A DNA stretch of 54,391 nt, taken from contig JAICYD010000035.1 of the NCBI GenBank assembly GCA_025934375.1, positions 1 to 54,391 on the forward strand, given 5' to 3'. This document shows, piece after piece, positions 45,360 to 54,391 of the stretch; position 1 is the first letter of the stretch, and each line of letters begins with the position of its first letter. The position numbers were made by a program, and so were the translations under genes. The notes beneath the pieces are model-generated. The model was given only the letters and a program-made list of their open reading frames with translations, ran no database searches and had not been told where the DNA came from. Source of the DNA: Streptosporangiaceae bacterium. Lineage in GTDB: Bacteria > Actinomycetota > Actinomycetes > Streptosporangiales > Streptosporangiaceae.

Positions 45360-46559
45360 CTAGGCCGAGCCGGGCAGCACCGCCCGGACCTGGGCGGCCA
45401 TCTCCAGGTCCTCGCGGGCGGCGATGACGAACGCGCGGACGGGCGCGCCGTCGGCGGTGATCTCGTAGTCGTCGCCGCCTCCGCCCGCGTTGCGCGCCGC
45501 ATCGATGCCGACCCCCAGGAAGCCGAGGCCCTCGCCGGCCCGGGAGCGGATCTCGGCGGAGTTCTCGCCGACCCCGCCGGTGAACACCAGGGCGTCCAGC
45601 CCGTTCATCGCCGCCGCCATCGCCGCGACCGACGCCCGCAGCCGGTGCAGGTAGACGTCGCGGGCCACCATTGCGCGCTCCTCACCGGAGGCCGCCCGCG
45701 ACAGCACCTCCCGCATGTCCGCCGTTCCCGCCAGGCCCAGCAGGCCCGAGCGGTTCTCCAGCGTCGCGGCGAGTTCGCCGGGCGGCATCCCGGCGTGCTC
45801 CTCCAGCCACAGCACCAGGCCCGGGTCGACCGACCCGGAGCGAGTGGCCATCACCAGCCCGTCCAGCGGCGTGAACCCCATCGTGGTGTCCACCGAGCGC
45901 CCTCCTTGCACCGCCGCCAGCGACGCCCCCGCCCCCAAATGACAAGTGACCACTCGCACCAAAGCGCCATCCTCCCCAGGGGGAGCGGGTTCTGCTCGCC
46001 CCTGGGCCGGGGGGTGAAAGGGGGGCTGGGTCCCCCTTTGCCGGGGGGTCGACCGGGGGGTCGCCCCCCTGGGGGCATACAGCATCAACTGCTCGGCGCG
46101 GCGCGAGACGTAGGAGTGCGACAGGCCGTGGAAGCCGTAGCGCCGCAGGGTCCAGCGCGTGCGCCATTCGTGCGGGAGCGCGAACGTGGCGGCCGCCGCG
46201 GGAATGCTCGCGTGAAACGCCGTGTCGAAGCACGCGACCGCCGGAATCCGCGGGAGTACCCGTCCCACGGCGTCGAGGGCGGCCAGCGACTTGGGCTGGT
46301 GCAGCGGCGCCAGGTCGCTCAGTTGCTCCAGCCGCCGCCGGACGTCCCCGGTCACCACGACCGGCCCGGAGAACTGAGTCCCGCCGTGCACGACGCGATG
46401 CCCCACCGCGTCAACCGGGCCGAAGCCCTCCAGCGCCTCGGCCAGCGCCTCGGTGTCCCGCAGCGCGGGCAGGTTGACCGAGCCGGCCACCACGTCGCCG
46501 GGGCCGAGCACCCGCAGCTTCAGGCTGCTCGACCCCGCGTTGACAATAAGGATCCTCAC
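45360..46559 (-). CDS. ackA: Acetate kinase with a repeat-encoded insertion
   Basis: A 399-residue enzyme converting acetyl phosphate + ADP to acetate + ATP. It begins RILIVNAGSSSLKLRVLG; HRVVHGGTQFSGPVVV, ACFDTAFHASIP, RRYGFHGLSHSYVSRRAEQL and TCHLGAGASLAAVQGGRSVD follow, then VFTGGVGENSAEIRSRAGEG. The usual HLGNG reads HLGAG. Residues about 160-197 (APRGATPRSTPRQRGTQPPF and more) are an added Pro/Arg-rich block encoded by G/C-run hairpins. GTG 46559 is chosen because the family starts here. It lies 43 bases after the phosphoketolase stop. Confidence 0.93.
   Translation of the reverse strand: MRILIVNAGSSSLKLRVLGPGDVVAGSVNLPALRDTEALAEALEGFGPVDAVGHRVVHGGTQFSGPVVVTGDVRRRLEQLSDLAPLHQPKSLAALDAVGRVLPRIPAVACFDTAFHASIPAAAATFALPHEWRTRWTLRRYGFHGLSHSYVSRRAEQLMLYAPRGATPRSTPRQRGTQPPFHPPAQGRAEPAPPGEDGALVRVVTCHLGAGASLAAVQGGRSVDTTMGFTPLDGLVMATRSGSVDPGLVLWLEEHAGMPPGELAATLENRSGLLGLAGTADMREVLSRAASGEERAMVARDVYLHRLRASVAAMAAAMNGLDALVFTGGVGENSAEIRSRAGEGLGFLGVGIDAARNAGGGGDDYEITADGAPVRAFVIAAREDLEMAAQVRAVLPGSA
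45972..46075. repeat. Cluster of G/C-run hairpins inside ackA
   Basis: Three perfect stems: CTCCCC-AG-GGGGAG (45972-45985), AAAGGGGG/CCCCCTTT (46017-46024 with 46032-46039), GGGGGG-TCG-CCCCCC (46055-46069). The segment is in frame and encodes the AckA insertion. Shared words with the copies at 9047-9076, 24616-24648 and 34099-34133 place it in the same family. Confidence 0.75.
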
Positions 46560-46602
46560 CGGCGAGTGCGTCCCGTCTGCCCGCGCCCGCGCCGTCGCTG
46601 GC

Positions 46603-49032
46603 TCACGCGTTGTCCGCCGCTGTGTCCGCGATGCCTCCTGTGCCTTGGCTGGCATCTCCCCACGCCCAGTCGCGGATCTCCGGCGCGTCCTCGCCAAACT
46701 CCCGCGTGTACGCCCGGCAGGTGATCCGCTTGTCCTCCATCACCTGCCGGACGTGGCCGGCCTGCGACGACAGGCCCGGAACCCGGTCGATGACGTCCGT
46801 GACCAGGTGGAACCGGTCCAGGTCGTTGAGCATCACCATGTCGAACGGCGTCGTCGTAGTCCCCTCTTCCTTGTAGCCGCGCACGTGGAAGTTCGAGTGC
46901 CCGTGCCGCCGGTAAATCAGCCGGTGGATCAGCCACGGGTACCCGTGGTAGGCGAAGATAACCGGCCGGTCCGCGGTGAACAGCGCGTCGAACTCCGCGT
47001 CCGACATGCCGTGCGGGTGCTCCGACGCCGGCTGCAGGCGCATCAGGTCCACCACGTTGACGACCCGCACCCGCAGCGACGGCAGGTACTGGCGCAGCAG
47101 CGACACCGCCGCCAGGGTCTCCAGCGTCGGGGTGTCCCCGCAGCAGGCCAGCACGACATCGGGCGAGCCGTTCCCGTCGCCGTCGCTGGACGCCCAGTCC
47201 CAGATCCCGGCCCCCCGCGTGCAGTGGATGATCGCCTCGTCCATGGACAGCCACTGCGCCTGCGGCTGCTTGCCGGCCACGATCACGTTCACGTAGTTCC
47301 GCGACCGCAGGCAATGGTCGCCCACCGACAGCAGGCAGTTGGCGTCCGGCGGCAAGTAGACCCGGATCACCTCGGCCCTCTTGTTGACGACATGGTCGAT
47401 GAAGCCAGGGTCCTGGTGTGAGAAGCCGTTATGGTCTTGCCGCCAGACCAGTGAGGACAGCAGGTAGTTCAGCGAGGCCACCGGCCGCCGCCAGGGAATG
47501 TGGCGGGTGGTCTTCAGCCACTTGGCGTGCTGGTTGAACATCGAGTCGACGATGTGGATGAACGCCTCGTAGCAGTTGAACAGCCCGTGCCGCCCGGTCA
47601 GCAGATAGCCCTCCAGCCAGCCCTGGCACAGGTGCTCCGACAGCACCTCCATGACCCGGCCGTCTCGGGCGAGCTTGTTGTCGCCCGCCACGATCTGGCC
47701 CTCGAAGGCCCGCCCGGTCACCTCGAATACCGCGTCCAGCCGGTTCGACGCGGTCTCATCGGGACCGAACAGCCGGAAGGTCTCGCCGTTGCGCGTGACG
47801 ATGTCGCGAAGCCAGCGGCCGAGGACCCGGGTGTTCTCCGCGTTCACGGTTCCCGGCGCGGGCACCGCCACGGCGTAGTCCCTGAAGTCCGGCAGGTCCA
47901 GGTCATGCAGCAGTTCGCCCCCGTTGGCGTGCGGGTTCGCGCTCATCCGCCGCCAGGCGCTCGGCGCCAGCCGCGCCAGTTCCGGCACGAGCGTGCCGGC
48001 CGGGTCGAACAGCTCGCCCGGCCGGTACGAGCGCATCCACTCCTCAAGCTGGCGCAGGTGCGCCGGGTTGGACCGAGCGCTGTCGATCGGCACCTGGTGC
48101 GCCCGCCACGTCCCCTCGACCGGGTTACCGTCGACCGTCTTCGGCCCGGTCCAGCCCTTCGGCGTCTTCAAGACCAGCGCCGGCCAGCGGGGCCGCTCCG
48201 CCCGCTCGCCCGCGCCACCCTCGCGCGCCGCCCGCTGGATCTCGTGGATCTCCGTCACGATCGAGTCGAGTGCCGCCGCCAGTGACTCGTGGACCAGGCG
48301 CGGATCGTCGCCTTCCACCCAGTAGACGTGGTAGCCGTAGCCGGTCAGCAACGCGGTCAGCTCGTCGTCCGGGATACGGGCCAGCACCGTCGGGTTGGCG
48401 ATCTTGTACCCGTTCAGGTGCAGGATCGGCAGGACCGCGCCGTCGGTGACGGGGCTAAGGAACTTGTTGGAGTGCCACGAGCCGGCCAGCGGCCCGGTCT
48501 CCGCCTCGCCGTCGCCGATCACGCACGCGACGAGCAGGTCGGGGTTGTCGAACGCGGCGCCGTAGGCGTGCGCCAGCGCGTAGCCGAGCTCGCCGCCCTC
48601 GTGGATCGACCCGGGCGTCTCCGGGGCGACGTGCGAGGGGATGCCGCCGGGGAACGAGAACTGGCGGAACAACCGCCGCATCCCGGCCTCATCCTGGGTG
48701 ATCGTCGGGTACCGCTCGGTGTAGGTGCCCTCCAGGTAGGCGTTCGCCACCAGGCCGGGCCCGCCGTGCCCCGGCCCGGCGATGTAGATCGCGTCCAGGT
48801 CCCAGTTCTTGATGACCCGGTTCATGTGCGCGTAGATCAGGTTCAGCCCTGGGGTGGTGCCCCAGTGGCCCAGCAACCGGGGCTTGACGTGCTCCGGCTT
48901 GAGTTCCTCGGTGAGCAGCGGGTTGTCGAGTAGGTAGATCTGGCCGACGGACAGGTAGTTGGCCGCCCGCCACCACGCGTCGATGGCGTCGAGCTCGGCG
49001 CTGGTCAGCGTGCTGGGCTCGGTCACTGTCAC
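46603..49032 (-). CDS. xfp: Xylulose-5-P/fructose-6-P phosphoketolase (internal start)
   Basis: An 809-residue thiamine-diphosphate enzyme that splits xylulose-5-P or fructose-6-P with phosphate into acetyl phosphate plus an aldose phosphate. Motifs: [75 protein letters not shown] (cofactor motif) and [15 protein letters not shown] 49032 has GGAAAGGGGA five bases upstream, a strong ribosome binding site, and it gives the usual length. The same frame is also open upstream into the synthetase (see next entry). ackA follows. Confidence 0.93.
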   Translation of the reverse strand: MTVTEPSTLTSAELDAIDAWWRAANYLSVGQIYLLDNPLLTEELKPEHVKPRLLGHWGTTPGLNLIYAHMNRVIKNWDLDAIYIAGPGHGGPGLVANAYLEGTYTERYPTITQDEAGMRRLFRQFSFPGGIPSHVAPETPGSIHEGGELGYALAHAYGAAFDNPDLLVACVIGDGEAETGPLAGSWHSNKFLSPVTDGAVLPILHLNGYKIANPTVLARIPDDELTALLTGYGYHVYWVEGDDPRLVHESLAAALDSIVTEIHEIQRAAREGGAGERAERPRWPALVLKTPKGWTGPKTVDGNPVEGTWRAHQVPIDSARSNPAHLRQLEEWMRSYRPGELFDPAGTLVPELARLAPSAWRRMSANPHANGGELLHDLDLPDFRDYAVAVPAPGTVNAENTRVLGRWLRDIVTRNGETFRLFGPDETASNRLDAVFEVTGRAFEGQIVAGDNKLARDGRVMEVLSEHLCQGWLEGYLLTGRHGLFNCYEAFIHIVDSMFNQHAKWLKTTRHIPWRRPVASLNYLLSSLVWRQDHNGFSHQDPGFIDHVVNKRAEVIRVYLPPDANCLLSVGDHCLRSRNYVNVIVAGKQPQAQWLSMDEAIIHCTRGAGIWDWASSDGDGNGSPDVVLACCGDTPTLETLAAVSLLRQYLPSLRVRVVNVVDLMRLQPASEHPHGMSDAEFDALFTADRPVIFAYHGYPWLIHRLIYRRHGHSNFHVRGYKEEGTTTTPFDMVMLNDLDRFHLVTDVIDRVPGLSSQAGHVRQVMEDKRITCRAYTREFGEDAPEIRDWAWGDASQGTGGIADTAADNA

Positions 49033-51705
49033 GCGAGTCCCCTTTCCTGGTTTACAGCCCATCATTATTCGGTTCGGGTATATCACTTTCTGTAATCGGA
49101 GCCTTCGCAGGAATGGGTCGCGCGGCGGCTGCGGGATGACCCGGATCCTGGCGTCCACCGCCACTGCCCCGTCCGGGCGGGCGATAACGGGGTTGAGGTC
49201 CAGCTCGGAGATCTCCGGGAGGTCATCGGCCAGCCGCGACACCCGCATGAGCACGTCGCGCAGCGCCGCCCGATCGGCTGCGGGAGCGCCGTGATGGCCG
49301 CGCAGCAACGGCGCGGAGCGGATCGAGTCGATGAGCGCGTCCGCGTCGCCCGCGGTCAGCGGGGCCAGCCGGGCCGAGTGATCGGCGGGGACCTCGGTGG
49401 CCACCCCGCCCAGGCCGAACAGGACCAGCGGGCCGAACATCTGGTCGTCCGCGACGCCGATCATCACCTCAGTGCCACCGGTAACCATCGGCTGCACGTC
49501 GTGCACCGCGGTGATGGGCGCCATCGGGATCCCGTAGCCGCGCAGCAGCGCGTGCCGCTCGGCGGCCGGGAGCCAGCCACCGCCTGGCGTCCGGGCCAGG
49601 AAAGCCCTGACCAGCGCGCACGCCTCGTCGGCGCGACTGGCCGATGCGCCCGGGACCGGATCCTCGATATCCGGGAAGCGGGGCGCATGGCCGTGCGGCC
49701 GCTCCCGCCACTGCCCGTACCGCGCCGCACGGGCCAGTGCCCGGACGGCCGCCTCCGGGTACCCGTATGAGGGGACCCTGGTGGTCCCCGGGCCGTCCAG
49801 CAGCCGGACCGCCTCCGGCTGGTTGAGCACCACCGCGACCAGCGGCTTGCCGATGCTGGCCTCCGCGAAGGCCGAAAGGAGGTCGGGCGAGGTGGCGGTC
49901 GGCAAGACGAGCGCGACCATCGCGTCCACGTCCTCGTCGGTCGACAGCAGCTCAAGCACCCGGCGGAACTCTTCCCGGCTGATCGTGGCGGTCGTGTCCA
50001 CCGGCCCGTTGACCGCGCTCCCCTCCGGGACCAGGGAATGCAGCGTCCGGCGGTTCTGGCCGCGCGGATGGTGGACCGCCAGCCCCAGGTCGGTGCACGC
50101 GTCCGCGGCCAGGACCCCGGCCCCGCCGACGTTGGAGACGATCGCAATGGTCACCCCCGAGGGGACCGGCTGGGTGGCCAGCAGCGCGGTGGCCTCGACG
50201 AGCTCCCCGAATCCCGGCGTGGCGATGATGCCCGCCTGCTCGAAGAGCGCCTCGCGGGTCACCAGGGGGGTAGCGATCGCGGCGGTGTGCGAGGCGGCGG
50301 CCTCCTGCCCGGCCGGGCTGCGGCCAGCGTGCACGGTGAGCACCGGCATCCGGGCGCTCACCCGGCGCGCGGTCCTGGCGAACTTGCGCGGGTTACCGAA
50401 CGACTCGATGTACATCACCGCGAGCTTGGTGACCCCGTCCTGCTCCCACCACATCAGCATGTCGTTGCTGGAGACGTCGAGCTTGTTGCCGACCGAGGCG
50501 AACGAGGAGATCCCGATGCCCAGCCGGGTGAGCTGGTCGACCATGGCGAACCCGAGGCCACCGGACTGCATGACCAGGCCCGCCACGCCAGGTTCGGGGC
50601 GGGTGGCGGAGAACGTCGCGTCCAGGCCCGTGGACGGCACGGCGATCCCGAAGCAGTTCGGGCCGACCAGCCGCATGCCATGCCTGCGGCACGCGGCCAG
50701 CAGGTCAGCGCTCTGCCTGGTGTCCAGGCCGGCCGTGAGCACCACCAGCCCGCGCACCCCCAGGGCTCCGCACGCCCGGGCGATGCCCACCACGCCCATC
50801 GGCGGGACCGCGATCACCGCCAGGTCCGGCGCCTCGGGCAGCTGTGACACGCCAGGGAAGCTGGGCACCCCGCCGATCTGGCTCGCGTGCGGGTTCACCG
50901 CGTACAAGCGCCCGCGGTAGCCGCCCGCCAGGATGTTGTCGATGACCGAGCGGCCGACGCCGCCGTGCCGGCGCCCCGCCCCGATGACCACCACCGACTC
51001 CGGCGCGAAGACCGGCCGCAGGCTCGCGACGCTCGCCCGGCGCTCCCGGCGGGCCACGGTGTCCAGGTAGGTGTCCAGCTCAGTGCCGGTATCGTCCGGG
51101 GGCAACGGAATGGTGCTAGTGACCACGCCTTCTTCTCGCCGGCTGGTGACGGGCAGGCCGGCATCGGCGAACACCCGCAGCATCGGGGTGTTCTCCGACA
51201 GGGTCTCCGCGGTGAACGCGCGGATCTGCTGGCCGCGCGCGAGCGAGACCAGGTGCTCCAGCATCAGCGTCGCGATGCCGCGCTGGTGCATGCTGTCAGC
51301 GACGGCGAACGCGATCTCCGCGGTATCCCCGAGTTGCCCGCCCCCATTGCCCTGCGCGACCTCGTAGCTGGCGGTGCCGACCAGATGGCCGCCGGCCAGC
51401 GCGAGCAGCGCCACGTGGTCCGGCCCGGGCTCGCGGGTGAGCCGCCGGGCCTCCCGCTCGGCCGCTATCCGGCTCATGCTGAAGAAGCGCAGGTAGGCGT
51501 TAGCCGGGGACATCGCCTCGTGCATGGCCTTGATGGCATCGAAGTCGCTGGGAGCCGCGGGCCGGATCTCCACCGTGGTCCCGTCAGCCAGCAAGGCGTA
51601 CACGCCGCCCACTGGCTCGGCGGATTCCGCGAGCACGACCGGCGATTCCGCCGGTCCCGGTGCTGGCGGGTCTGGTGCCCCGCTCATCGGCTCCTCAGCG
51701 CTCAT
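46603..51705 (-). CDS. GNAT/ADP-forming acyl-CoA synthetase frame, open into phosphoketolase
   Basis: A 1700-codon frame. Residues 48-200 are a GNAT acetyltransferase ([20 protein letters not shown]). From 235 there is the CoA-binding and ligase region of ADP-forming acetyl-CoA synthetase ([53 protein letters not shown]); the putative phosphohistidine is in [10 protein letters not shown] near 472. An ATP-grasp domain ends near 868 ([20 protein letters not shown]). GNAT-first order is that of type II bacterial protein acetyltransferases. No stop follows: about 22 codons of poor codon bias ([18 protein letters not shown]) lead to the phosphoketolase at 892. ATG 51705 or 51687. Confidence 0.8.
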   Translation of the reverse strand: MSAEEPMSGAPDPPAPGPAESPVVLAESAEPVGGVYALLADGTTVEIRPAAPSDFDAIKAMHEAMSPANAYLRFFSMSRIAAEREARRLTREPGPDHVALLALAGGHLVGTASYEVAQGNGGGQLGDTAEIAFAVADSMHQRGIATLMLEHLVSLARGQQIRAFTAETLSENTPMLRVFADAGLPVTSRREEGVVTSTIPLPPDDTGTELDTYLDTVARRERRASVASLRPVFAPESVVVIGAGRRHGGVGRSVIDNILAGGYRGRLYAVNPHASQIGGVPSFPGVSQLPEAPDLAVIAVPPMGVVGIARACGALGVRGLVVLTAGLDTRQSADLLAACRRHGMRLVGPNCFGIAVPSTGLDATFSATRPEPGVAGLVMQSGGLGFAMVDQLTRLGIGISSFASVGNKLDVSSNDMLMWWEQDGVTKLAVMYIESFGNPRKFARTARRVSARMPVLTVHAGRSPAGQEAAASHTAAIATPLVTREALFEQAGIIATPGFGELVEATALLATQPVPSGVTIAIVSNVGGAGVLAADACTDLGLAVHHPRGQNRRTLHSLVPEGSAVNGPVDTTATISREEFRRVLELLSTDEDVDAMVALVLPTATSPDLLSAFAEASIGKPLVAVVLNQPEAVRLLDGPGTTRVPSYGYPEAAVRALARAARYGQWRERPHGHAPRFPDIEDPVPGASASRADEACALVRAFLARTPGGGWLPAAERHALLRGYGIPMAPITAVHDVQPMVTGGTEVMIGVADDQMFGPLVLFGLGGVATEVPADHSARLAPLTAGDADALIDSIRSAPLLRGHHGAPAADRAALRDVLMRVSRLADDLPEISELDLNPVIARPDGAVAVDARIRVIPQPPRDPFLRRLRLQKVIYPNRIMMGCKPGKGTRVTVTEPSTLTSAELDAIDAWWRAANYLSVGQIYLLDNPLLTEELKPEHVKPRLLGHWGTTPGLNLIYAHMNRVIKNWDLDAIYIAGPGHGGPGLVANAYLEGTYTERYPTITQDEAGMRRLFRQFSFPGGIPSHVAPETPGSIHEGGELGYALAHAYGAAFDNPDLLVACVIGDGEAETGPLAGSWHSNKFLSPVTDGAVLPILHLNGYKIANPTVLARIPDDELTALLTGYGYHVYWVEGDDPRLVHESLAAALDSIVTEIHEIQRAAREGGAGERAERPRWPALVLKTPKGWTGPKTVDGNPVEGTWRAHQVPIDSARSNPAHLRQLEEWMRSYRPGELFDPAGTLVPELARLAPSAWRRMSANPHANGGELLHDLDLPDFRDYAVAVPAPGTVNAENTRVLGRWLRDIVTRNGETFRLFGPDETASNRLDAVFEVTGRAFEGQIVAGDNKLARDGRVMEVLSEHLCQGWLEGYLLTGRHGLFNCYEAFIHIVDSMFNQHAKWLKTTRHIPWRRPVASLNYLLSSLVWRQDHNGFSHQDPGFIDHVVNKRAEVIRVYLPPDANCLLSVGDHCLRSRNYVNVIVAGKQPQAQWLSMDEAIIHCTRGAGIWDWASSDGDGNGSPDVVLACCGDTPTLETLAAVSLLRQYLPSLRVRVVNVVDLMRLQPASEHPHGMSDAEFDALFTADRPVIFAYHGYPWLIHRLIYRRHGHSNFHVRGYKEEGTTTTPFDMVMLNDLDRFHLVTDVIDRVPGLSSQAGHVRQVMEDKRITCRAYTREFGEDAPEIRDWAWGDASQGTGGIADTAADNA

Positions 51706-51757
51706 CGTTTGGTCTTTGGCTTCCGGTTCCCCGGCTGGCGCGCCGCGTAGTACACCC

Positions 51758-52429
51758 CTAGAACCGCGCGCTGACGATCGTCGGCCCGCCAGCCCTCGGG
51801 TAGCTAAGCCTGTCACGTACCGATACGACACCCTCGAGGTGCCGTATCTCCTCGATCATGTCATGCCCGACGACGGCGGTCTCCGGGGTGCCCTCCACGG
51901 TCACGATCCCGTCCTTTACCGCGACGGTGAACCGCACCGGATCGGTCAGCAAGGTGTCCAGCATGATCCGATCGGTGATCTCGTGCCCTATGTCGGCGTC
52001 CGGGCGGGAGTACACGCTCAGCACGTCGGACCGGGCGACGATGCCGACCAGGCGGCCCGCCTCGTCGATGACCGGCAGGCGCTTGACCTTGCGCGCGTGC
52101 ATCAGCCGGGCGGCGTGCGTGACCGGCTCCAGCGGGCCGATCGTCACCGGCGGCCTGGTCATCAGGTCGGCGGCCGTCACCCCGGTCGCCTTGGCCTGCT
52201 CCCGATGCCGCAGGACGCTGGCCACCAGGCCCGGCGCGGCGAGGTCCAGCGCCTCCTTGGCCAGCAGGTCGGCCTCGGAGATCACCCCGACGACCCGGTC
52301 ATCCTCGTCGAGCACGGGGAACGCGCTCACCCGGTGCTCCCGCAGGCTGATGGCCATGTCCTTGAAGGACGCGTTCTTGCGGACGGCGACCACGTGCGTG
52401 GTCATCACGTCCTTGACAGTGGCGCTCAT
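51758..52429 (-). CDS. CBS-pair and BON domain protein
   Basis: A 223-residue protein. Two CBS repeats: [20 protein letters not shown] to [14 protein letters not shown], and [20 protein letters not shown] to [17 protein letters not shown] domain follows from about residue 150 ([35 protein letters not shown]). CBS pairs sense adenine nucleotides. ATG 52429 has GAAGGGA six bases upstream; a longer frame to 52501 is unlikely. It has a DosR-like box 117 bases upstream and is 52 bases ahead of the synthetase frame. Its relatives are often in the DosR regulon. Confidence 0.9.
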   Translation of the reverse strand: MSATVKDVMTTHVVAVRKNASFKDMAISLREHRVSAFPVLDEDDRVVGVISEADLLAKEALDLAAPGLVASVLRHREQAKATGVTAADLMTRPPVTIGPLEPVTHAARLMHARKVKRLPVIDEAGRLVGIVARSDVLSVYSRPDADIGHEITDRIMLDTLLTDPVRFTVAVKDGIVTVEGTPETAVVGHDMIEEIRHLEGVVSVRDRLSYPRAGGPTIVSARF

Positions 52430-52545
52430 CGCGATTCCCTTCGTCAGCCTCGGCCAGCGCCGCGCGTCGCGTGCGGCACCGCTTCGATGACTCCAGTTCA
52501 CGCCCTCGCGGTCTCGCCCTCCAGCGGCGAAAGGCCCCCCGTTCC

Positions 52546-52559
52546 GGGACTAAAGGCCC
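52546..52559. promoter_or_regulatory. DosR/DevR-type box upstream of the CBS gene
   Basis: GGGACTAAAGGCCC matches the core GGGACTWWAGTCCC of the mycobacterial DosR box at 13 of 14 positions. It overlaps the stop codon of the ABC permease gene and lies 117 bases upstream of the CBS ATG, a position fit for activating CBS-synthetase-phosphoketolase-ackA. Confidence 0.6.
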
Positions 52560-53326
52560 ACGCCCGTCGGCATCCAGTTGAAGAACCTGAGGGCGATGAT
52601 CAAGCCGCCCAGCCCCCACGCCGCCACGACGATCAAGTCCGTCCAGCTGAACGGCGTGCCGAGGAACCCGGCCTGCATGCCGAGCGCGAAGTGCCGGATC
52701 GGGAACACGCGAGCTACCCATAGGATCCACGTCGGCGTGGTGTCGCCGAACGCGATGAAGATCCCGGACAGGAACTCCATCGGCAAGATGATCGCGTTGA
52801 CGATCGCCGCCGAGGCGTCCGCGTTCGGGATGACCGATGTGGCCGCCAGCCCGAGCGCGCAGAACGCGGCCGACCCGATGAGCACCATGAGGATGAAGCG
52901 CAGCAGCGTTACCCCGGACGGGATCGCGGCATGGTAGAGCCCGTGCCCGAACGCCGCGGTGATCACCACCAGCAGGACCGCGACGAGCATGGCGTGCAGG
53001 ATCCGCGCGCCGAGAAACGACGCGGCGGGCAGCGGCGTGCCATCGGTCCGCTTGAGGATCCCCTCCTGCCGCTGGAAGCTGACCGCGATCGCGAGGTTGT
53101 TGAAGCACGCCGTGATCACGGCGAAGGTTGCCATTGACGCGACGTAGTACGTGGACGTGTCGACGGACCGGGCGCCGATCCTGACCGAGAAGTGGCCCAG
53201 CAGGGCGGTGAAGATCACCAGGAACATCAGCGGGAACGCGAACGTGAAGAACGCCGAGGCCGGGTTCCGCCAGAATGCCTTGTTGACGTAGCGCAGCTGC
53301 ACCGCCGTCAGCCTCAGGGTGTTCAT
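52550..53326 (-). CDS. ABC-2 type transporter permease
   Basis: A 258-residue membrane protein with six hydrophobic segments, e.g. PASAFFTFAFPLMFLVIFTA and ALGLAATSVIPNADASAAIV. FLSGIFIAFGD is the ABC-2 permease conserved loop region. It starts MNTLRLTAVQLRYVNKAFWR; the ATG overlaps the ATPase stop by four bases. With the ATPase it forms a DrrAB-like exporter. Substrate unknown. Confidence 0.9.
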   Translation of the reverse strand: MNTLRLTAVQLRYVNKAFWRNPASAFFTFAFPLMFLVIFTALLGHFSVRIGARSVDTSTYYVASMATFAVITACFNNLAIAVSFQRQEGILKRTDGTPLPAASFLGARILHAMLVAVLLVVITAAFGHGLYHAAIPSGVTLLRFILMVLIGSAAFCALGLAATSVIPNADASAAIVNAIILPMEFLSGIFIAFGDTTPTWILWVARVFPIRHFALGMQAGFLGTPFSWTDLIVVAAWGLGGLIIALRFFNWMPTGVGL

Positions 53327-54264
53327 GCGGTGCTCCGCTCGCTCGCTGCCGCGCTCTCTCCGGTCAGCCGCAGGTACACGTCCTCCAGCGTCGGCCGCAC
53401 GACCTCCAGGCCGTCCAGGGCGACGCCGGATTCCAGCGCCCATCCCGTCAGCTGGTTCAGGTCCCGGACCAGGTCGGCCGAACGGACCTCGCGGTACCCG
53501 TCCCCGCCCGCCGTGCCCGCCAGCTTTTCCGGAGGCGCGGTGCCGTCCGGCACGCGGTACCGGATCCGCGCCTCGGCGTGATCACGATGGCCGAGGGTGG
53601 ACGGCGCCCCGGAAGCCACGATTCGCCCATCGGCAATGACCGCGACCCGGTCCGCCAGGTACTGCGCCTCGTCCATGTAGTGCGTCGTGAGCAGCACCGT
53701 CTTGCCGAGCGAGGCCAGGCTCTTGACCACCTCCCACGCCTCCCGGCGGGCCGACGGGTCAAAGCCGGTAGTTGGCTCGTCCAGGAACAGCAGCTCGGGA
53801 TCCCCGGCCAGCGCGACCGCCATGTCCAGGCGGCGGAGCTGGCCGCCGGACAGCGTGGTGACCCGCGCCCCGCGCTTGCCGGTCAGCCCGACGAGGTCAA
53901 TGACCTCCTCGGGAGAGCGCGGCCGGGGATAGTAGCTGGCGAACATCCGGACGGTCTCGGCCACGGTGAGGTAGCGGTCCACGCCGGTCTTCTGCAAGAC
54001 GATCCCGATCTTGCCCTTGAGCTGGCGGCGCTGCCGGCCCGGGTCCAGCCCGAGGACGCTAACCTCGCCGCCGTCCCGGCGGCGATACCCCTCCAGGATC
54101 TCGACCGTCGTCGTCTTCCCGGCCCCGTTCGGGCCCAGGAGGGCGAAGATCTCCCCGTGACTGATGTCCAGGTCTACGCCCGCCACGGCCTGAACCCGCC
54201 CGTAGGACTTAACCAGCCCGCGCACCTTAACCGCGGGTGATTCCCCATCCACGTCACCAAGCAC
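53323..54264 (-). CDS. ABC transporter ATPase (DrrA/CcmA type)
   Basis: A 313-residue ATP-binding subunit. Walker A LLGPNGAGKTTTVEIL, signature LSGGQLRRLDMAVAL, Walker B LLFLDEPTTGFDPSARREAW and the His switch TTHYMDEAQYLADRV are intact. The C-terminal 80 residues fit the drug/lantibiotic exporter group. GTG 54264 is used, with GGAG upstream; GTG 54252 is an alternative. First gene of the block; it lies 127 bases from the window end. Confidence 0.92.
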   Translation of the reverse strand: MLGDVDGESPAVKVRGLVKSYGRVQAVAGVDLDISHGEIFALLGPNGAGKTTTVEILEGYRRRDGGEVSVLGLDPGRQRRQLKGKIGIVLQKTGVDRYLTVAETVRMFASYYPRPRSPEEVIDLVGLTGKRGARVTTLSGGQLRRLDMAVALAGDPELLFLDEPTTGFDPSARREAWEVVKSLASLGKTVLLTTHYMDEAQYLADRVAVIADGRIVASGAPSTLGHRDHAEARIRYRVPDGTAPPEKLAGTAGGDGYREVRSADLVRDLNQLTGWALESGVALDGLEVVRPTLEDVYLRLTGESAAASERSTA

Positions 54265-54391
54265 AGCGCACGCCGCTCCCGCCAGTAATAGGGGCCCGCG
54301 TTAATGGCGCCGGGCGGGCCCCCCGGCGGGGGGGCGGGCGGGCCGGGGGTTTGCGGGGTTATGGCGGCCGCCGGGGGTGGTGTGGGCCCCC
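54265..54391. other. Very GC-rich window end
   Basis: The last 90 bases are almost wholly G and C runs (GGGCCCCCCGGCGGGGGGGC type), without a gene. This may be another copy of the G/C-run element or low-quality sequence at a contig end. Confidence 0.4.

Noticed and set aside
49033..49100. A separate promoter for phosphoketolase in the linker
   Set aside because: TATACC and AATAAT words occur but no -35 at proper distance; the ribosome binding site alone supports an internal start.

Overview
The window is about 70% G+C and carries ribosomal, transcription and cell-wall genes in a typical actinobacterial order. GTG starts, short overlaps and zinc-type ribosomal proteins (uS14, uS4, bL36) are common. 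The gene order, the DUF1707 and DUF3558-like proteins, the Clp_N/HTH regulator and the tail extensions fit a Streptosporangiales-like actinomycete. That placement is an inference, not a proof. No rRNA, tRNA, CRISPR array, transposase or prophage was seen.

Bases 1-18252 (+): the 3' end of tuf, then the S10 and spc clusters (rpsJ to rplO), secY-adk-map, a DUF1707 membrane protein, infA-rpmJ, and the alpha cluster rpsM-rpsK-rpsD-rpoA-rplQ, closed by a strong terminator. Bases 18293-24310: truA, a convergent 737-residue Tyr/Gly/Asn-rich membrane protein, then rplM-rpsI-glmM. Bases 24311-32213: an internally deleted acpS remnant, nnr, alr, tsaE, a DUF3558-like membrane protein, and tsaB-rimI-tsaD. 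The tsa genes make the t6A tRNA modification.

Bases 32239-44730 are accessory: a coxG-like gene and a coxSLM-type molybdenum hydroxylase operon (-), whose large subunit has the form II loop; an APC permease (+); a Clp_N/HTH regulator (-) with a palindrome-covered, apparently leaderless promoter; a free-standing copy of the C-terminal domain of B12-dependent ribonucleotide reductase (+); a SWIM-SNF2 helicase (-); and a universal stress protein (+).

Bases 44802-54264: sixA (+), then a minus-strand block read as ABC ATPase, ABC permease, CBS-BON protein, a GNAT/ADP-forming acyl-CoA synthetase open in frame into phosphoketolase, and acetate kinase. A near-consensus DosR/DevR box precedes the CBS gene. 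Together the last three functions form a sugar-phosphate to acetyl-phosphate to acetate and acetyl-CoA module, probably induced by low oxygen.

The most unusual features are the 1700-codon GNAT-ACD-phosphoketolase frame with the DosR-like box, the acpS gene that lost its catalytic centre, dispersed G/C-run fold-back repeats found between genes and inside coding sequences (ackA, the coxL tail), a second palindrome type inserted in frame in glmM and rimI, and the promoter of the Clp_N/HTH gene.
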